This document shows positions 36,043 to 45,337 of a stretch of DNA of 64,000 nucleotides, in pieces. Below the pieces are notes generated by a model. That model saw only the letters and a program-made list of their open reading frames with translations, ran no database searches and was not told the DNA's origin. A program made the translations under genes and the position numbers. This DNA comes from Methanobacterium sp. UBA44 (GTDB lineage Archaea; Methanobacteriota; Methanobacteria; Methanobacteriales; Methanobacteriaceae): contig DACV01000002.1 in NCBI GenBank assembly GCA_002494885.1, forward strand, positions 62,001 to 126,000. The letters are read 5' to 3'. Every line of letters starts with the position of its first letter. The first letter of the stretch is position 1.

Positions 36043-37149
36043 GTGATAGATCCATGGGGTTCAGTAACAGTAGATTATGAAAAGCTCATAGAACAGTTTG
36101 GGATTAAACCATTTGCAGATTTTATTGAAGAAATTGAAATTCCCCACCATTTAATGGCCAGGGGTATTATTTTTGGTCAGAGGGACTACGGCAGAATATT
36201 AAAATCGATGATTGAAGGAAAACCTTTTGCAGTTGTAAGCGGCATGATGCCCAGTGGAAAGATGCATATAGGCCATAAAATGATTGTTGATCAGCTTATA
36301 TGGTATCAGAAGAAAGGGGCAAATATTTATATTCCTATAGCGGATATGGAGGCTTATTCGGCGAGGAGTGTTGATTTTGAAACTTCAAAAGAACTTGCAG
36401 TTTCTGAATATATTACCAATTACATTGCACTCGGCCTGGACCTTGAAAAGAAAAATATAAGTACCTATCTTCAATCAGAAAATAAAACTGTGGGGGATCT
36501 GGCTTATACTTTAGCAAAAAAGGTTACATTTAATGAAATGAAAGCTATATATGGTTTTCATGGAAGTACAAATATTGCACATCTTTACGTGCCTCTAATT
36601 CAGGTTGCAGATATTCTTCACCCTCAACTGGAAGAATGCGGTGGGCCTAAACCATCGGTAGTTCCTGTAGGACCAGATCAGGATCCGCACATCCGTCTTA
36701 CAAGGGACATAGCAGAAAGATTTAAAAGCAAATTTAAGTTTATTCCACCTTCTTCAACTTACCATAGGTTTATTACAGGGCTTACTGGTGATAAAATGTC
36801 CAGCAGTAAACCAAATACCGCCATCTTTTTAAGCGACTCTCCTGAGATTGCCGAAAAGAAAATTAAATCCGCCAAAACTGGTGGTAGGGATAGTCTTGAT
36901 GAGCAGCGTAAACTTGGAGGTATTCCGGAGGTTTGTACAGTTTATGAGCTTGTTCTTTACCATCTGGAGCCCTCCCCAAAAAAACTCACCGAATTATATA
37001 AATCATGTAAAAGCGGTAATATTATGTGTGGTGAGTGTAAAAAGAATGTAGCAGAAATGATAAAAGATTTCTTAAATGATTTTGCCAAAAAAAGGGAAAA
37101 ATCAAAGGATATTGCTCAAAAAATTTTAGAAAGGGAACCTAAATGTTAG
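36043..37149 (+). CDS. trpS: Tryptophanyl-tRNA synthetase
   Basis: This class I synthetase of 368 residues has the HIGH motif in SGKMHIGHKM and KMSKS-like DKMSSSKPN. The archaeal/eukaryotic type is indicated by DPWGSVTVDYEKL at the start and GPDQDPHIRLTRDIA. The start is GTG at 36043 (MIDPWGS), with AAGGTG ending six bases before; the GTG at 36034 is part of that ribosome site. Its last seven bases overlap the next gene. Confidence 0.95.
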   Translation: MIDPWGSVTVDYEKLIEQFGIKPFADFIEEIEIPHHLMARGIIFGQRDYGRILKSMIEGKPFAVVSGMMPSGKMHIGHKMIVDQLIWYQKKGANIYIPIADMEAYSARSVDFETSKELAVSEYITNYIALGLDLEKKNISTYLQSENKTVGDLAYTLAKKVTFNEMKAIYGFHGSTNIAHLYVPLIQVADILHPQLEECGGPKPSVVPVGPDQDPHIRLTRDIAERFKSKFKFIPPSSTYHRFITGLTGDKMSSSKPNTAIFLSDSPEIAEKKIKSAKTGGRDSLDEQRKLGGIPEVCTVYELVLYHLEPSPKKLTELYKSCKSGNIMCGECKKNVAEMIKDFLNDFAKKREKSKDIAQKILEREPKC

Positions 37150-37802
37150 ATAGAGATCTTGGAAGATATTCGAGTCAAGAAGGATATGAAGGCTTTTTTT
37201 CAGGCCTTTATAAACGTAATGAAATATTTTTAATAATTTCAGCAGCTTTATTTATGTCATCTATATTTGTTGGCTATTTCTTATCTGGAACCATTGACCA
37301 GTTCATGAGGCAGGTGCTTAGATCATTTAGAGACAGTGTAAGCAGAGGGGAAATTAAACTCACAACACTATCTATCTTTACCAATAATCTTAAAATTGCA
37401 TTTCTGATCTACGCAGGTGGACTTATTATTGGATTAGGAACTGCGTTTTTACTGATTTATAATGGTGTTTTTATTGGATATGCAGCATCTCAGTACCCGA
37501 TTGGTAATTTTATAATATATACATTACCCCATGGGATATTTGAAATTGCTGGAATTATTATTGCTGGAGCTGCAGGATTCAGACTTGCTAAAGTTGAATT
37601 CAATTTATTAAAAAATGTAACGAAAATAAAAGGATATTTGCCTCTGAGAAAGCAGCTGGAGCAAATAGTATATGCTGAATACGATAATTTAAAGGAATCT
37701 TTAGTTCTGCTTGTAATTGCAATAGTTTTAATTCTTATAGGGGCATTTATTGAAGCTAATTTTACCATAGCATGGGGAAATTACATTAGAGGCATGCTAT
37801 AG
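37143..37802 (+). CDS. SpoIIM-family (stage II sporulation M-like) membrane protein
   Basis: This 219-residue integral membrane protein has four or five hydrophobic helices. The DUF95/SpoIIM pattern is visible: FTNNLKIAFLIYAGGLIIGLGTAFLLIYNGVFIG and LPHGIFEIAGIIIAGAAGF with the conserved HGxxE. Archaeal members have no known role; they are not linked to sporulation. Its start overlaps the end of trpS by seven bases. Confidence 0.85.
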   Translation: MLDRDLGRYSSQEGYEGFFSGLYKRNEIFLIISAALFMSSIFVGYFLSGTIDQFMRQVLRSFRDSVSRGEIKLTTLSIFTNNLKIAFLIYAGGLIIGLGTAFLLIYNGVFIGYAASQYPIGNFIIYTLPHGIFEIAGIIIAGAAGFRLAKVEFNLLKNVTKIKGYLPLRKQLEQIVYAEYDNLKESLVLLVIAIVLILIGAFIEANFTIAWGNYIRGML

Positions 37803-37876
37803 CTTCTCAATTCAATATGTCCTTGAAGATACTAGAATATTTATTAAATTTTTATTTAAATTTTAAAGGTGAAATC

Positions 37877-39073
37877 ATGATAAAATGTATTAAATGCGGT
37901 GCTAAATATGATTTAAAGGATATAATATATACCTGTAGCGAATGTGGTTCAATACTTGAAGTTATATGTGAGCCAGATATTTCTAAAGATGTTTTTAATT
38001 GCAGAAAATCCACAATGTGGAAATATAAGGAATTTATGCCTGTTGATCCAGCAAAAATAGTTACTCTTGAAGAAGGTGGAACTCCCTTCTGTAAATGCGA
38101 TAAACTGGGTGAAAGACTCGGAGTAGATCTCTATGTGAAAGTAGAAGGTTCAAACCCAACTGGAAGCTTTAAAGATAGAGGAATGAGTGTTGGAATCACA
38201 AAAGCTATGGAATTAGGAGTGGATACTGTTGGATGTGCATCTACAGGGAATACATCAGCTTCACTTGCTGCATATGCAGCAAGAGCTGGTTTACGCTGTG
38301 TAGTACTTCTTCCATCAGGAAAAGTAGCTCTTGGTAAACTTGCCCAGGCAATGTTCCATGGAGCGGATGTATTATCAGTTAAGGGAAATTTTGATGAAGC
38401 CCTTGAAGCAATAACTGCCCTTGCACTTGAAGGCCAATTATATCTTTTAAATTCTGTAAATCCTTTCAGATTAGAGGGTCAAAAATCAATTGGATTTGAA
38501 ATAGTGGATGATCTTGGATGGAAATCACCAGATAGAATTATTTTACCTGTAGGAAATGCAGGAAACATATCTGCAATTTGGAAAGGAATTAAAGAATTCC
38601 ACAACGCAGGATTTATAGAAGATCTGCCCATGATGACTGGAATTCAGGCGGAAGGAGCTGCCCCAATTGTAAGGGCGATAAAGGAAAATAAAGAAGATAT
38701 TGTACCATTTGAAAATCCTGAGACTGTTGCAACTGCAATAAGGATTGGTGCACCTGTAAGCTCCAGAAAAGCAATTATGGCCATAAATGAATCTAATGGA
38801 TTTGCTGAAACTGTATCTGATGAGGAAATCTTAAGTGCCCAGAAATTGCTAGCCAGAACTGAAGGTATTGGAGTAGAACCTGCTTCTGCAGCATCAATTG
38901 CAGGCCTTATAAAGCTTGTAGAGGGTGGAGAAGTTGATAATAATGAACAGATAGTATGTGTTGTCACAGGGCACTTACTAAAAGACCCTAATACTGCTAT
39001 TAGTGCCTGTGTGGAACCTATTGAAGTTAATGCAGATATAAAAGAGCTTTCTCGTATTATAGCCAGAGGATAA
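37877..39073 (+). CDS. thrC: Threonine synthase
   Basis: This PLP enzyme of 398 residues makes threonine from O-phosphohomoserine. The start at ATG 37877 follows AAAGGTG. A small N-terminal zinc-ribbon-like segment (CIKCG...CSECG) is typical of archaeal forms. The PLP Lys is in NPTGSFKDRGMSVG, followed by STGNTSASLAAYAARAG and the phosphate-binding GNAGN loop. The length is standard. Confidence 0.95.
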   Translation: MIKCIKCGAKYDLKDIIYTCSECGSILEVICEPDISKDVFNCRKSTMWKYKEFMPVDPAKIVTLEEGGTPFCKCDKLGERLGVDLYVKVEGSNPTGSFKDRGMSVGITKAMELGVDTVGCASTGNTSASLAAYAARAGLRCVVLLPSGKVALGKLAQAMFHGADVLSVKGNFDEALEAITALALEGQLYLLNSVNPFRLEGQKSIGFEIVDDLGWKSPDRIILPVGNAGNISAIWKGIKEFHNAGFIEDLPMMTGIQAEGAAPIVRAIKENKEDIVPFENPETVATAIRIGAPVSSRKAIMAINESNGFAETVSDEEILSAQKLLARTEGIGVEPASAASIAGLIKLVEGGEVDNNEQIVCVVTGHLLKDPNTAISACVEPIEVNADIKELSRIIARG

Positions 39074-39246
39074 GGAATTCCATTTTTAATTTACTTTCTT
39101 TCAATTCTAACTTTTCTACATATTCTATTTTTTTGTGCCACTCGAAATAGCATATGATTTACAATGTGGTGTCTGAAAATCATATGGATCGTCTTCATGT
39201 GACTAAAAAACATATAGTTTTTCAAATAATCAGTGAAAAAAACGAT

Positions 39247-39255
39247 AAATATATA
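39247..39255 (+). promoter_or_regulatory. TATA box of first histone gene
   Basis: AAATATATA lies behind a purine-rich BRE (GAAAAAAACGAT). Initiation about 25 bases downstream gives a leader of about 35 bases with GAGGTG before the ATG at 39311. The strength of the match fits an abundant protein. Confidence 0.65.
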
Positions 39256-39310
39256 TAGGAGTTTCTCAACAGAGTATAATAACAAATATACAAAAATGAG
39301 GTGATTAAAT

Positions 39311-39514
39311 ATGGAATTACCAATTGCTCCAATTGGAAGAATAATAAAAAATGCTGGTGCAGAAAGAGTCAGTGATGACGCAAGAGAAGCTTTAGCAAAA
39401 GCTTTAGAAGAACAGGGTGAAGATATAGCAGTACAAGCAGTTAAACTTGCTAAACACGCTGGAAGAAAAACTGTTAAAGCATCAGACATTGAAATGGCTG
39501 TTAAAAGGTTATAA
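39311..39514 (+). CDS. Archaeal histone, first copy
   Basis: This 67-residue protein is a complete minimal histone fold: LPIAPIGRIIKNAGAERVSDDA, a long central helix and KLAKHAGRKTVKASDIEMAVKRL. It dimerises and wraps DNA. DNA-contacting residues (PIGR, AGRKTV) are kept. It ends exactly at the fold, with no tail. A second, 71-residue paralogue is at 52638. It is monocistronic with its own strong promoter. Confidence 0.97.
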   Translation: MELPIAPIGRIIKNAGAERVSDDAREALAKALEEQGEDIAVQAVKLAKHAGRKTVKASDIEMAVKRL

Positions 39515-39979
39515 TCCTTTTAATCTATTTTATTTTTTTATTTTTAATTTTATCAACGACTTTCATTATAAAAAAATTCTATTTTGTAATTAAAATATAA
39601 TGAACTTAAAAAATTAATGCTATTATCTGCGCTATTTTAAGCAATTAAGAGGTATATTGCATTGAAAAGTGAAGTTCTTACTTATTTTTTTGTTTTAGTA
39701 GGATAAGATAAAGTTTATAAGCAATGATCGAGTACATATATTATACTAATTCTATATTTTATGTTTTAAACTACAAACTGTTTTAGAATTGGAATTTTTG
39801 AAAAAACCATAATCTGAGATTTTAATATTCAATTGAATAAATCATGGATTAAATGGTAAAAATAACATTTTTATGTTTTTGAAATCCTGCAGGCAACAAC
39901 TTTTATATATGCAAAAGTTAAAAGTTAAGGATATGCCGATGGATGGTATAAAAACCAGATGAAAAAGGAGGTAAATCAC
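39515..39979 (+). promoter_or_regulatory. Intergenic region with promoter and leader of the L7Ae operon
   Basis: The first part (to about 39850) is AT-rich without a gene. TTTTATATAT at 39901-39910 is a clear TATA box, so the mRNA should begin near 39930. The leader contains a mini-hairpin, TGGT-ATAAAA-ACCA-type (39944-39957), flanked on both sides by GA, and then AGGAGGT directly before the L7Ae gene. Confidence 0.65.
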
Positions 39980-40351
39980 ATGGCAAAAGCAATATATGTA
40001 AAATTTGATGTACCACAAGAAATAGCTGATAAAGCTTCTGAGGCTTTAGAAATAGCAAGAGATACAGGTAAAGTAGGAAAAGGAACAAACGAAGTAACAA
40101 AAGCCATAGAAAGAGGCGACGCGTTATTAGTACTCATAGCAGAGGATATTGATCCTCCAGAAATAGCAGCTCACTTACCTGTTTTAGCCGAGGAAAAAGA
40201 CACACCTTATGTTTACATCCCAACAAAAGATGAATTAGGGGAAGCAGCAGGTTTAAATGTTGGTACAGCATCTGCAGTCATAACTGATGCAGGTGAAGCT
40301 GAAGATTTAATCAACGAAGTAGTTGAGAAAGTCGAAGAACTCAAAAAATAA
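39980..40351 (+). CDS. rpl7ae: Ribosomal protein L7Ae
   Basis: This 123-residue kink-turn-binding protein is part of the large ribosomal subunit, box C/D and H/ACA RNPs and RNase P. GKVGKGTNEVTKAIERGDALLVLIAEDIDPPEI is the RNA-binding signature, followed by the short loop VPTKDELG-like YIPTKDELGEAAG. ATG 39980 follows a perfect AGGAGGT; the upstream ATG at 39959 is not needed. It leads the L7Ae-S28e-L24e-ndk operon. Confidence 0.97.
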   Translation: MAKAIYVKFDVPQEIADKASEALEIARDTGKVGKGTNEVTKAIERGDALLVLIAEDIDPPEIAAHLPVLAEEKDTPYVYIPTKDELGEAAGLNVGTASAVITDAGEAEDLINEVVEKVEELKK

Positions 40352-40364
40352 TTAATTTTTTTTA

Positions 40365-40384
40365 AGAAAGGCAACTGCCTTTCT
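40365..40384 (+). other. Hairpin between L7Ae and S28e genes
   Basis: AGAAAGGC-AACT-GCCTTTCT is a perfect 8-bp stem, preceded by a T-run. It may be a processing site or weak attenuator that separates L7Ae output from the rest of the operon. Confidence 0.5.
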
Positions 40385-40409
40385 CACTTTAATAATTCAG
40401 GGTGATTAT

Positions 40410-40616
40410 ATGGCTGAAGCAACTCCTGCTGAAGTAATTGAAGTTCTTAAAAGAACAGGAATGACTGGAGAGGTCATGCAGGTAAAATGTAGAATACTTG
40501 AAGGAAGAGACAAAGGAAGAATACTAACAAGAAATATTATGGGGCCAATAAGGGAAGGCGACATCTTAATGCTACTTGATACAATAAGAGAAGCAAAAGA
40601 AATCCGTACTCCATAA
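40410..40616 (+). CDS. rps28e: Ribosomal protein S28e
   Basis: This 68-residue small-subunit protein has the S1-like barrel with family motif GMTGEVMQVKCRILEGRDKGR and the C-terminal LLDTIREAKEIR. It is found next to L7Ae and L24e in most archaea, as here. GGGTGATT precedes the ATG. Confidence 0.97.
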   Translation: MAEATPAEVIEVLKRTGMTGEVMQVKCRILEGRDKGRILTRNIMGPIREGDILMLLDTIREAKEIRTP

Positions 40617-40631
40617 TTAAAAGGTGTTAAT

Positions 40632-40793
40632 ATGAGAACATGTTCATTCTGTGGGGAAGAAATACAAGAAGGTACAGGGAAAATGTACGTCAGAAAAGAC
40701 GGAACTGTATACTTCTTCTGCAGCAGCAAATGCGAAAAAAATAGAATTAAGTTAGGAAGAGTTCCAAGAAAGGTAAAGTGGGTTAAACAATGA
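40632..40793 (+). CDS. rpl24e: Ribosomal protein L24e
   Basis: This 53-residue zinc-ribbon protein has CSFCGEEI at the start and CSSKCEKN later, giving four Cys ligands, then the basic KLGRVPRKVKW tail. AAGGTG precedes ATG 40632. Its stop overlaps the ndk start (ATGA at 40790). Confidence 0.96.
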   Translation: MRTCSFCGEEIQEGTGKMYVRKDGTVYFFCSSKCEKNRIKLGRVPRKVKWVKQ

Positions 40794-41242
40794 GTGAAAG
40801 AAGTTTTGTTATGCTCAAACCCGATGCTGTTCTTAGAAGGTTAATGGGGAAAGTATTAACTAGATTTGAAGAAAAGGGGCTTAAAATAGCCGCTGCAAAA
40901 ATGATGGAGATACCTCAGGACCTTGCAAAAGAACATTACAGAGAACACAAAGAAAAACCATTTTTCAACGACCTCATAAGTTATATTACATCTGGTCCAG
41001 TTCTTGCAATGGTAATTGAAGGCGATGCCTGCATAAGTATTATAAGAAAGATGGTTGGAGCAACAAATCCTAAAGAAGCAGACCTTGGAACTATAAGAGG
41101 CGATTATGCTCTGGATATGGGTAGAAATATAATTCATGCATCTGATTCTTCAGAATCTGCAAAAAGAGAAATATCATTGTTTTTTGATGATTCTGAAGTC
41201 TGTGAATACTCCCTTCCTGACGAAAGACTGATATATGAATAA
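40790..41242 (+). CDS. ndk: Nucleoside diphosphate kinase
   Basis: This 150-residue enzyme balances nucleoside triphosphates through a phospho-His. SERSFVMLKPDAV is the start, and the active His is in the signature NIIHASDSSESAKREI. It forms the end of the L7Ae operon, with which it overlaps by four bases. The unusual run of hairpins starts 24 bases after its stop. Confidence 0.97.
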   Translation: MSERSFVMLKPDAVLRRLMGKVLTRFEEKGLKIAAAKMMEIPQDLAKEHYREHKEKPFFNDLISYITSGPVLAMVIEGDACISIIRKMVGATNPKEADLGTIRGDYALDMGRNIIHASDSSESAKREISLFFDDSEVCEYSLPDERLIYE

Positions 41243-41265
41243 TTTTTTTAATTTTTAGAGTTGAG

Positions 41266-41804
41266 AAAACCATGGTTTTTGAAACAAAAAAAATTAAAAC
41301 TGCAAAAAACACAGTTTTTTGCGCTTTCAGAAATCTAAGATTTCTGATGCACCTAACACCCGGTGTTTGAGCGCCCCAAGAATTCATAGAATTTTTGAGG
41401 GATTTTTTTGAGTTTGAAGAAAAACTACGGTTTTTCTGCACCTTTGGAAATCTTTGGTTTCCAATGCCCGAACACTTTCAAAAACTTCGTTTTTGATGCT
41501 CAGAAAATGTTGTCAAATCGAAGCTTGCAAAACAAAGTGTCGCGCTCCAAAACCTATGGTTTTGAGAGATTTGACACATGGAAAAATTTTAAATTTTTCC
41601 GGTTGCGAATAATATTCGCAAACATTCGAAAATCATGGATTTTTGCATGCGTTGCATTTTTCTTTAGCTTTGTGTTCGACGGCCAAAAAATAAAGTTTTT
41701 GAGGTTGAAGAAAAATTCTTAGAATTTTTCTAAACCCAATTTTAGAAAAAAATTGAGGTTGAAGGAAATTGAAAATTTCCTGAACCACAATAATGAAATT
41801 ATTG
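41266..41804. repeat. Run of about 16 different small hairpins between ndk and infB
   Basis: Nearly every 30-35 bases there is a perfect or near-perfect palindrome with 6-10 bp stem and 1-4-base loop, each with a different sequence. Examples: 41302-41322 (9 bp, ACA), 41328-41346, 41355-41367, 41377-41394, 41418-41437 (8 bp, TACG), 41445-41463, 41478-41496 (8 bp, TTC), 41548-41564, 41580-41600 (10 bp), 41603-41621, 41627-41645, 41710-41730 (10 bp), 41737-41754, 41764-41780 and 41788-41804. TGTCAAATC at 41511 and its complement at 41568 enclose one of them. Linkers in the left half contain GATGCACC, GCGCCCC, TGCACC or AATGCCC; in the right half GAGGTTGAAG recurs. No protein is encoded. Confidence 0.9.
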
Positions 41805-41814
41805 AGGTTTGAAG

Positions 41815-43593
41815 TTGAAAATTAGATCACCAATTGTATCTGTACTTGGACATGTGGATCACGGTAAAACTACTCTCTTAGATTTTATAAGAGGTAGTAT
41901 TATTGCTCAAAAGGAAGCTGGAGGGATAACTCAGCATATTGGAGCAACAGAAATCCCTATAGAAGTAGTAGAAGATATTGGTGGTGAATTTTTAAGAAAA
42001 CTTGGAATAAAACAAACCCTTCCAGGACTTTTCTTTATAGATACTCCAGGACACGAAGCATTTACCACTCTTCGTAAAAGAGGGGGAGCGCTTGCTGATC
42101 TGGCTATTTTAATTGTGGATATGAACGAAGGGTTTAAACCACAAACATATGAAGCTTTAAATATTCTTAAAATGTATAAAACTCCATTTATTGTGGCGGC
42201 AAATAAAATGGATAAAATATATGGCTGGCAATCACATCCCAGATATCCATTTTTAGAAACTTTTTCTAAACAGCCTCAAAACGTTCAGCAAAAACTGGAT
42301 ACAGGGATCTATGAACTGGTCGGAATTCTGCATGAAGAAGGATTTGAATCTGAAAGATTTGATAGAATTAGTGATTTTTCAAAACAGATAAGTATAGTAC
42401 CTATAAGCGCAAAAACAGGTGAAGGAGTACCTGAACTTTTAGCTATGCTTATGGGACTTGCCCAACAGTATTTAAAAGAACAGCTGAAGATAGAAGAAGA
42501 TGCTCCGGCCAAAGGAACCATTCTTGAAGTAAAAGAAGAGATTGGGCTTGGGGTGACTATTGATGCTGTAATTTATGATGGGATAATTAAAAAAGATGAT
42601 ACAATTGCCATTATGACAATGGATGATGTTATAAACACAGGCATAAGATCTCTTTTAAAGCCAAGACCTCTTGAAGAGATAAGAGAATCCAAGAAGAGGT
42701 TCCAGAAGGTTGATGAAGTCGTAGCAGCGGCGGGTATTAAAATTGTGGCCCCCAACATTGAAAATGCTGTTGCAGGTTCCCCGCTTCGCGTTGCAAGGGA
42801 CAATTTTGATTTTGTCAGGGAAGAAATTTTAAGAGAAATTGAAGACATAAAAATAGATACTGATGAACTGGGGATCATTGTTAAGGCAGACACCCTTGGT
42901 TCACTTGAAGCACTGGTTAATTTGCTCAGGGACATGAAGATCCCAATAAGAGCTGCAAATATAGGCGACGTCTCCAGAAGGGATGTTGTGGATGCGATAA
43001 TTGTTAAAAAAGAGAATCCACTTTATGGAGTAATCGTGGCTTTTAATGTTAAAATACTCCCTACTGCAACTACAGAAATTAAAGCTTCAGATATTAAGCT
43101 TTTCTCTGCAAATGTCATATATAAATTGACTGAAGACTATAAGGAATGGATCGATGATGCAGAAGAAAAAAAGAAGAAAGCATATCTTGATGCTATTATA
43201 AAACCTGCTAAAATAAGGATAATACCCAAACTAATCTTCCGAAACAGTAAACCTGCTATTGCAGGTATAGAAGTCTTATCTGGTACCATTAAACAGGATT
43301 ATGGCTTAATAAGGAGAGATGGGTCAAAAGTTGGAAAAGTTGAAGGAATGCAGGATAAGGGTGAAAATCTAAAATCAGCTTCAAGAGGCAAAAAAGTTGC
43401 TATGAGTATAAAAAATGGTATTTTTGGCAAGAATTTTGATGAAGGAGATGTTCTCTACGTTGATATTCCCGAAAATCATTATAAAATCCTTGAATCAGAG
43501 CTTAAAAATAAGCTTACTGAGGATGAATATGAAACACTAAATGAAATTGTGGATATAAAGAGAAAGGAAAATTCAGGCTGGGGAATTCATTAA
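41815..43593 (+). CDS. infB: Translation initiation factor aIF5B
   Basis: This GTPase of 592 residues joins the ribosomal subunits at initiation. G1 GHVDHGKTTLLDFIRGS, G3 DTPGHEAFTTLRKRGG, G4 NKMDK and domain IV motifs are in order, and no intein is present. The start is TTG at 41815 (MKIRSPIVSVLGH): GAGGT lies six bases before it, and the other TTG at 41809 is too close to that site. The last hairpin of the preceding run ends just before this ribosome site, so folding of the leader could affect initiation. Confidence 0.96.
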   Translation: MKIRSPIVSVLGHVDHGKTTLLDFIRGSIIAQKEAGGITQHIGATEIPIEVVEDIGGEFLRKLGIKQTLPGLFFIDTPGHEAFTTLRKRGGALADLAILIVDMNEGFKPQTYEALNILKMYKTPFIVAANKMDKIYGWQSHPRYPFLETFSKQPQNVQQKLDTGIYELVGILHEEGFESERFDRISDFSKQISIVPISAKTGEGVPELLAMLMGLAQQYLKEQLKIEEDAPAKGTILEVKEEIGLGVTIDAVIYDGIIKKDDTIAIMTMDDVINTGIRSLLKPRPLEEIRESKKRFQKVDEVVAAAGIKIVAPNIENAVAGSPLRVARDNFDFVREEILREIEDIKIDTDELGIIVKADTLGSLEALVNLLRDMKIPIRAANIGDVSRRDVVDAIIVKKENPLYGVIVAFNVKILPTATTEIKASDIKLFSANVIYKLTEDYKEWIDDAEEKKKKAYLDAIIKPAKIRIIPKLIFRNSKPAIAGIEVLSGTIKQDYGLIRRDGSKVGKVEGMQDKGENLKSASRGKKVAMSIKNGIFGKNFDEGDVLYVDIPENHYKILESELKNKLTEDEYETLNEIVDIKRKENSGWGIH

Positions 43594-43666
43594 ATACTAT
43601 AACATAAATAAAATTCATATTAAACTAAAAAATCGGATAATATTACTATAATATGGAGGAGATAGA

Positions 43667-44053
43667 TTGGCATTTAAATTAGTTATTTCAGAAGGAGAAA
43701 AGAGTCATCAGATAGAAGTTGACACAACACAAACAAGGAATTTAATTGGTTTAAAAATTGGGGACGAGATTGAAGCTTCCGTAGTAGGTTTAAATGGATA
43801 TAAACTTAAAATAACCGGCGGAAGTGATAAAAACGGTTTTCCAATGAAAAGAGATGTTGAAGGACCACGAAGAATAAGAAGCCTTCTTTCTGGTGGTATT
43901 GGATTTAAACCAGACATGGATGGACAGAGAAGAAGAAAAACAGTTCGTGGGAACACAGTATCTGATGATATAGTTCAAATTAACACAATTGTTACAGAAA
44001 AAGGCAATAAAAGTATAGAGGAACTTTTAGGGGCCGAAGAAGCTCAAGAATAA
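43667..44053 (+). CDS. rps6e: Ribosomal protein S6e
   Basis: This 128-residue protein has the S6e signature GGSDKNGFPMKRDVEGPRR and the basic GQRRRKTVRGN. The start is TTG at 43667 with GGAGGAGA before it; no ATG is near. It is followed by the aIF2-gamma gene as in other methanogens. Confidence 0.95.
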   Translation: MAFKLVISEGEKSHQIEVDTTQTRNLIGLKIGDEIEASVVGLNGYKLKITGGSDKNGFPMKRDVEGPRRIRSLLSGGIGFKPDMDGQRRRKTVRGNTVSDDIVQINTIVTEKGNKSIEELLGAEEAQE

Positions 44054-44083
44054 TTTTTAAAATACAGGATTTAGGTGTAACCC

Positions 44084-45310
44084 GTGAAAGTACAATCTGA
44101 AATAAATATAGGGCTTGTAGGTCACGTAGACCACGGTAAAACCACTCTAACAAAGGCTTTATCAGGTATATGGACAGATACTCATAGTGAAGAGACAAAA
44201 AGAGGAATTTCAATAAGATTAGGTTATGCAGATATAACTTTCAGACAGTGCACTGAATGTCCTGCCCCTCAATGTTATACCACAGCACTTGTATGTGAGC
44301 ATTGCGGCAAGGAAACAGAAACTTTAAGGAAAGTTTCATTTGTAGATTCTCCTGGGCACGAAACACTCATGGCAACAATGTTATCTGGCGCTGCAATAAT
44401 GGATGGCGCAGTACTGGTAATAGCTGCCAATGAACCATGTCCACAGCCACAAACAAAGGAACATCTTATGGCTCTTGACGTTATTGGAGTTAAAGAAGTT
44501 ATTGTGGTTCAAAATAAAATTGATATAGTTTCAAAAGAAAGAGCTATAGAAAGTTACAATGAAATTAAAGAATTTGTAAAGGGTACATGCGCAGAAGATG
44601 CCCCAATAATACCAATATCTGCCCAACAGGGCGCAAATGTTGATATTTTAATTGAATTAATTCAAGATAGAATTCAAACTCCTGAAAGGCTGCTTGATAA
44701 ACCTGCACGTATGTACGTAGCAAGATCATTTGATATAAATAAACCGGGCTGCACTCCTGCAAATATCTCTGGAGGAGTTATGGGTGGATCCCTTATCCAG
44801 GGAAAACTTAAAATTGGAGATGAAATCGAGATAATGCCTGGAATTCAGGTTAAAAAGAGGGGTAAAACATCATGGATAAGTCTTAAATCTGAAATTATAG
44901 GCTTAATTGCAGCAGGTAAACCTGTTGATGAAGTAGGTCCTGGTGGACTTATTGGTGTTGGTACAAAACTTGACCCTGCTTTAACTAAAGCAGATTCATT
45001 ATCTGGATCTGTTGCTGGAGAGCCAGAAACGCTCCCTCCAATGTTATTTGATTTCACAATGAAAACACACCTTCTGGAGAGAGTGGTTGGTACAAAAGAA
45101 GAAAGAGAAGTTGAGCCAATAAAATCATCAGAACCACTTATGATCAATATAGGAACAGCCACAACCATAGGTGTTGTAACAAGTGCCAGAAGAAAAAAGG
45201 TTGATGTAAAGCTTAAATTACCGGTTTGCGCTGAAGAAGGTCAGAGAGTGGCATTAAGCAGACGTGTAGGGGCAAGATGGAGGTTAATTGGATATGGTAT
45301 CATTGAATAA
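44084..45310 (+). CDS. eif2g: Translation initiation factor aIF2, gamma subunit
   Basis: This 408-residue GTPase brings Met-tRNAi to the small subunit. It has G1 GHVDHGKTTLTKALSG, the zinc knuckle CTECPAPQC...CEHC, G3 DSPGHETLMATMLSGAA and G4 NKID. The start is GTG at 44084 with AGGTG upstream. The start of the next (PIN) gene lies within its last codons in another frame. Confidence 0.97.
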   Translation: MKVQSEINIGLVGHVDHGKTTLTKALSGIWTDTHSEETKRGISIRLGYADITFRQCTECPAPQCYTTALVCEHCGKETETLRKVSFVDSPGHETLMATMLSGAAIMDGAVLVIAANEPCPQPQTKEHLMALDVIGVKEVIVVQNKIDIVSKERAIESYNEIKEFVKGTCAEDAPIIPISAQQGANVDILIELIQDRIQTPERLLDKPARMYVARSFDINKPGCTPANISGGVMGGSLIQGKLKIGDEIEIMPGIQVKKRGKTSWISLKSEIIGLIAAGKPVDEVGPGGLIGVGTKLDPALTKADSLSGSVAGEPETLPPMLFDFTMKTHLLERVVGTKEEREVEPIKSSEPLMINIGTATTIGVVTSARRKKVDVKLKLPVCAEEGQRVALSRRVGARWRLIGYGIIE

Positions 45311-45337
45311 AGAAGCAGTCCTCGATGCAAATTTTTT

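Noticed and set aside
39091..39489. 132-codon minus-strand frame over the first histone gene
   Set aside because: It is the shadow of the histone frame plus AT-rich DNA; the second histone gives a similar shadow.
41091..41722. Open frames of about 100 codons on both strands in the ndk-infB gap
   Set aside because: They run through the hairpin run, are Phe/Lys-rich without any domain and have no sensible ribosome site; the structure of the DNA explains them.
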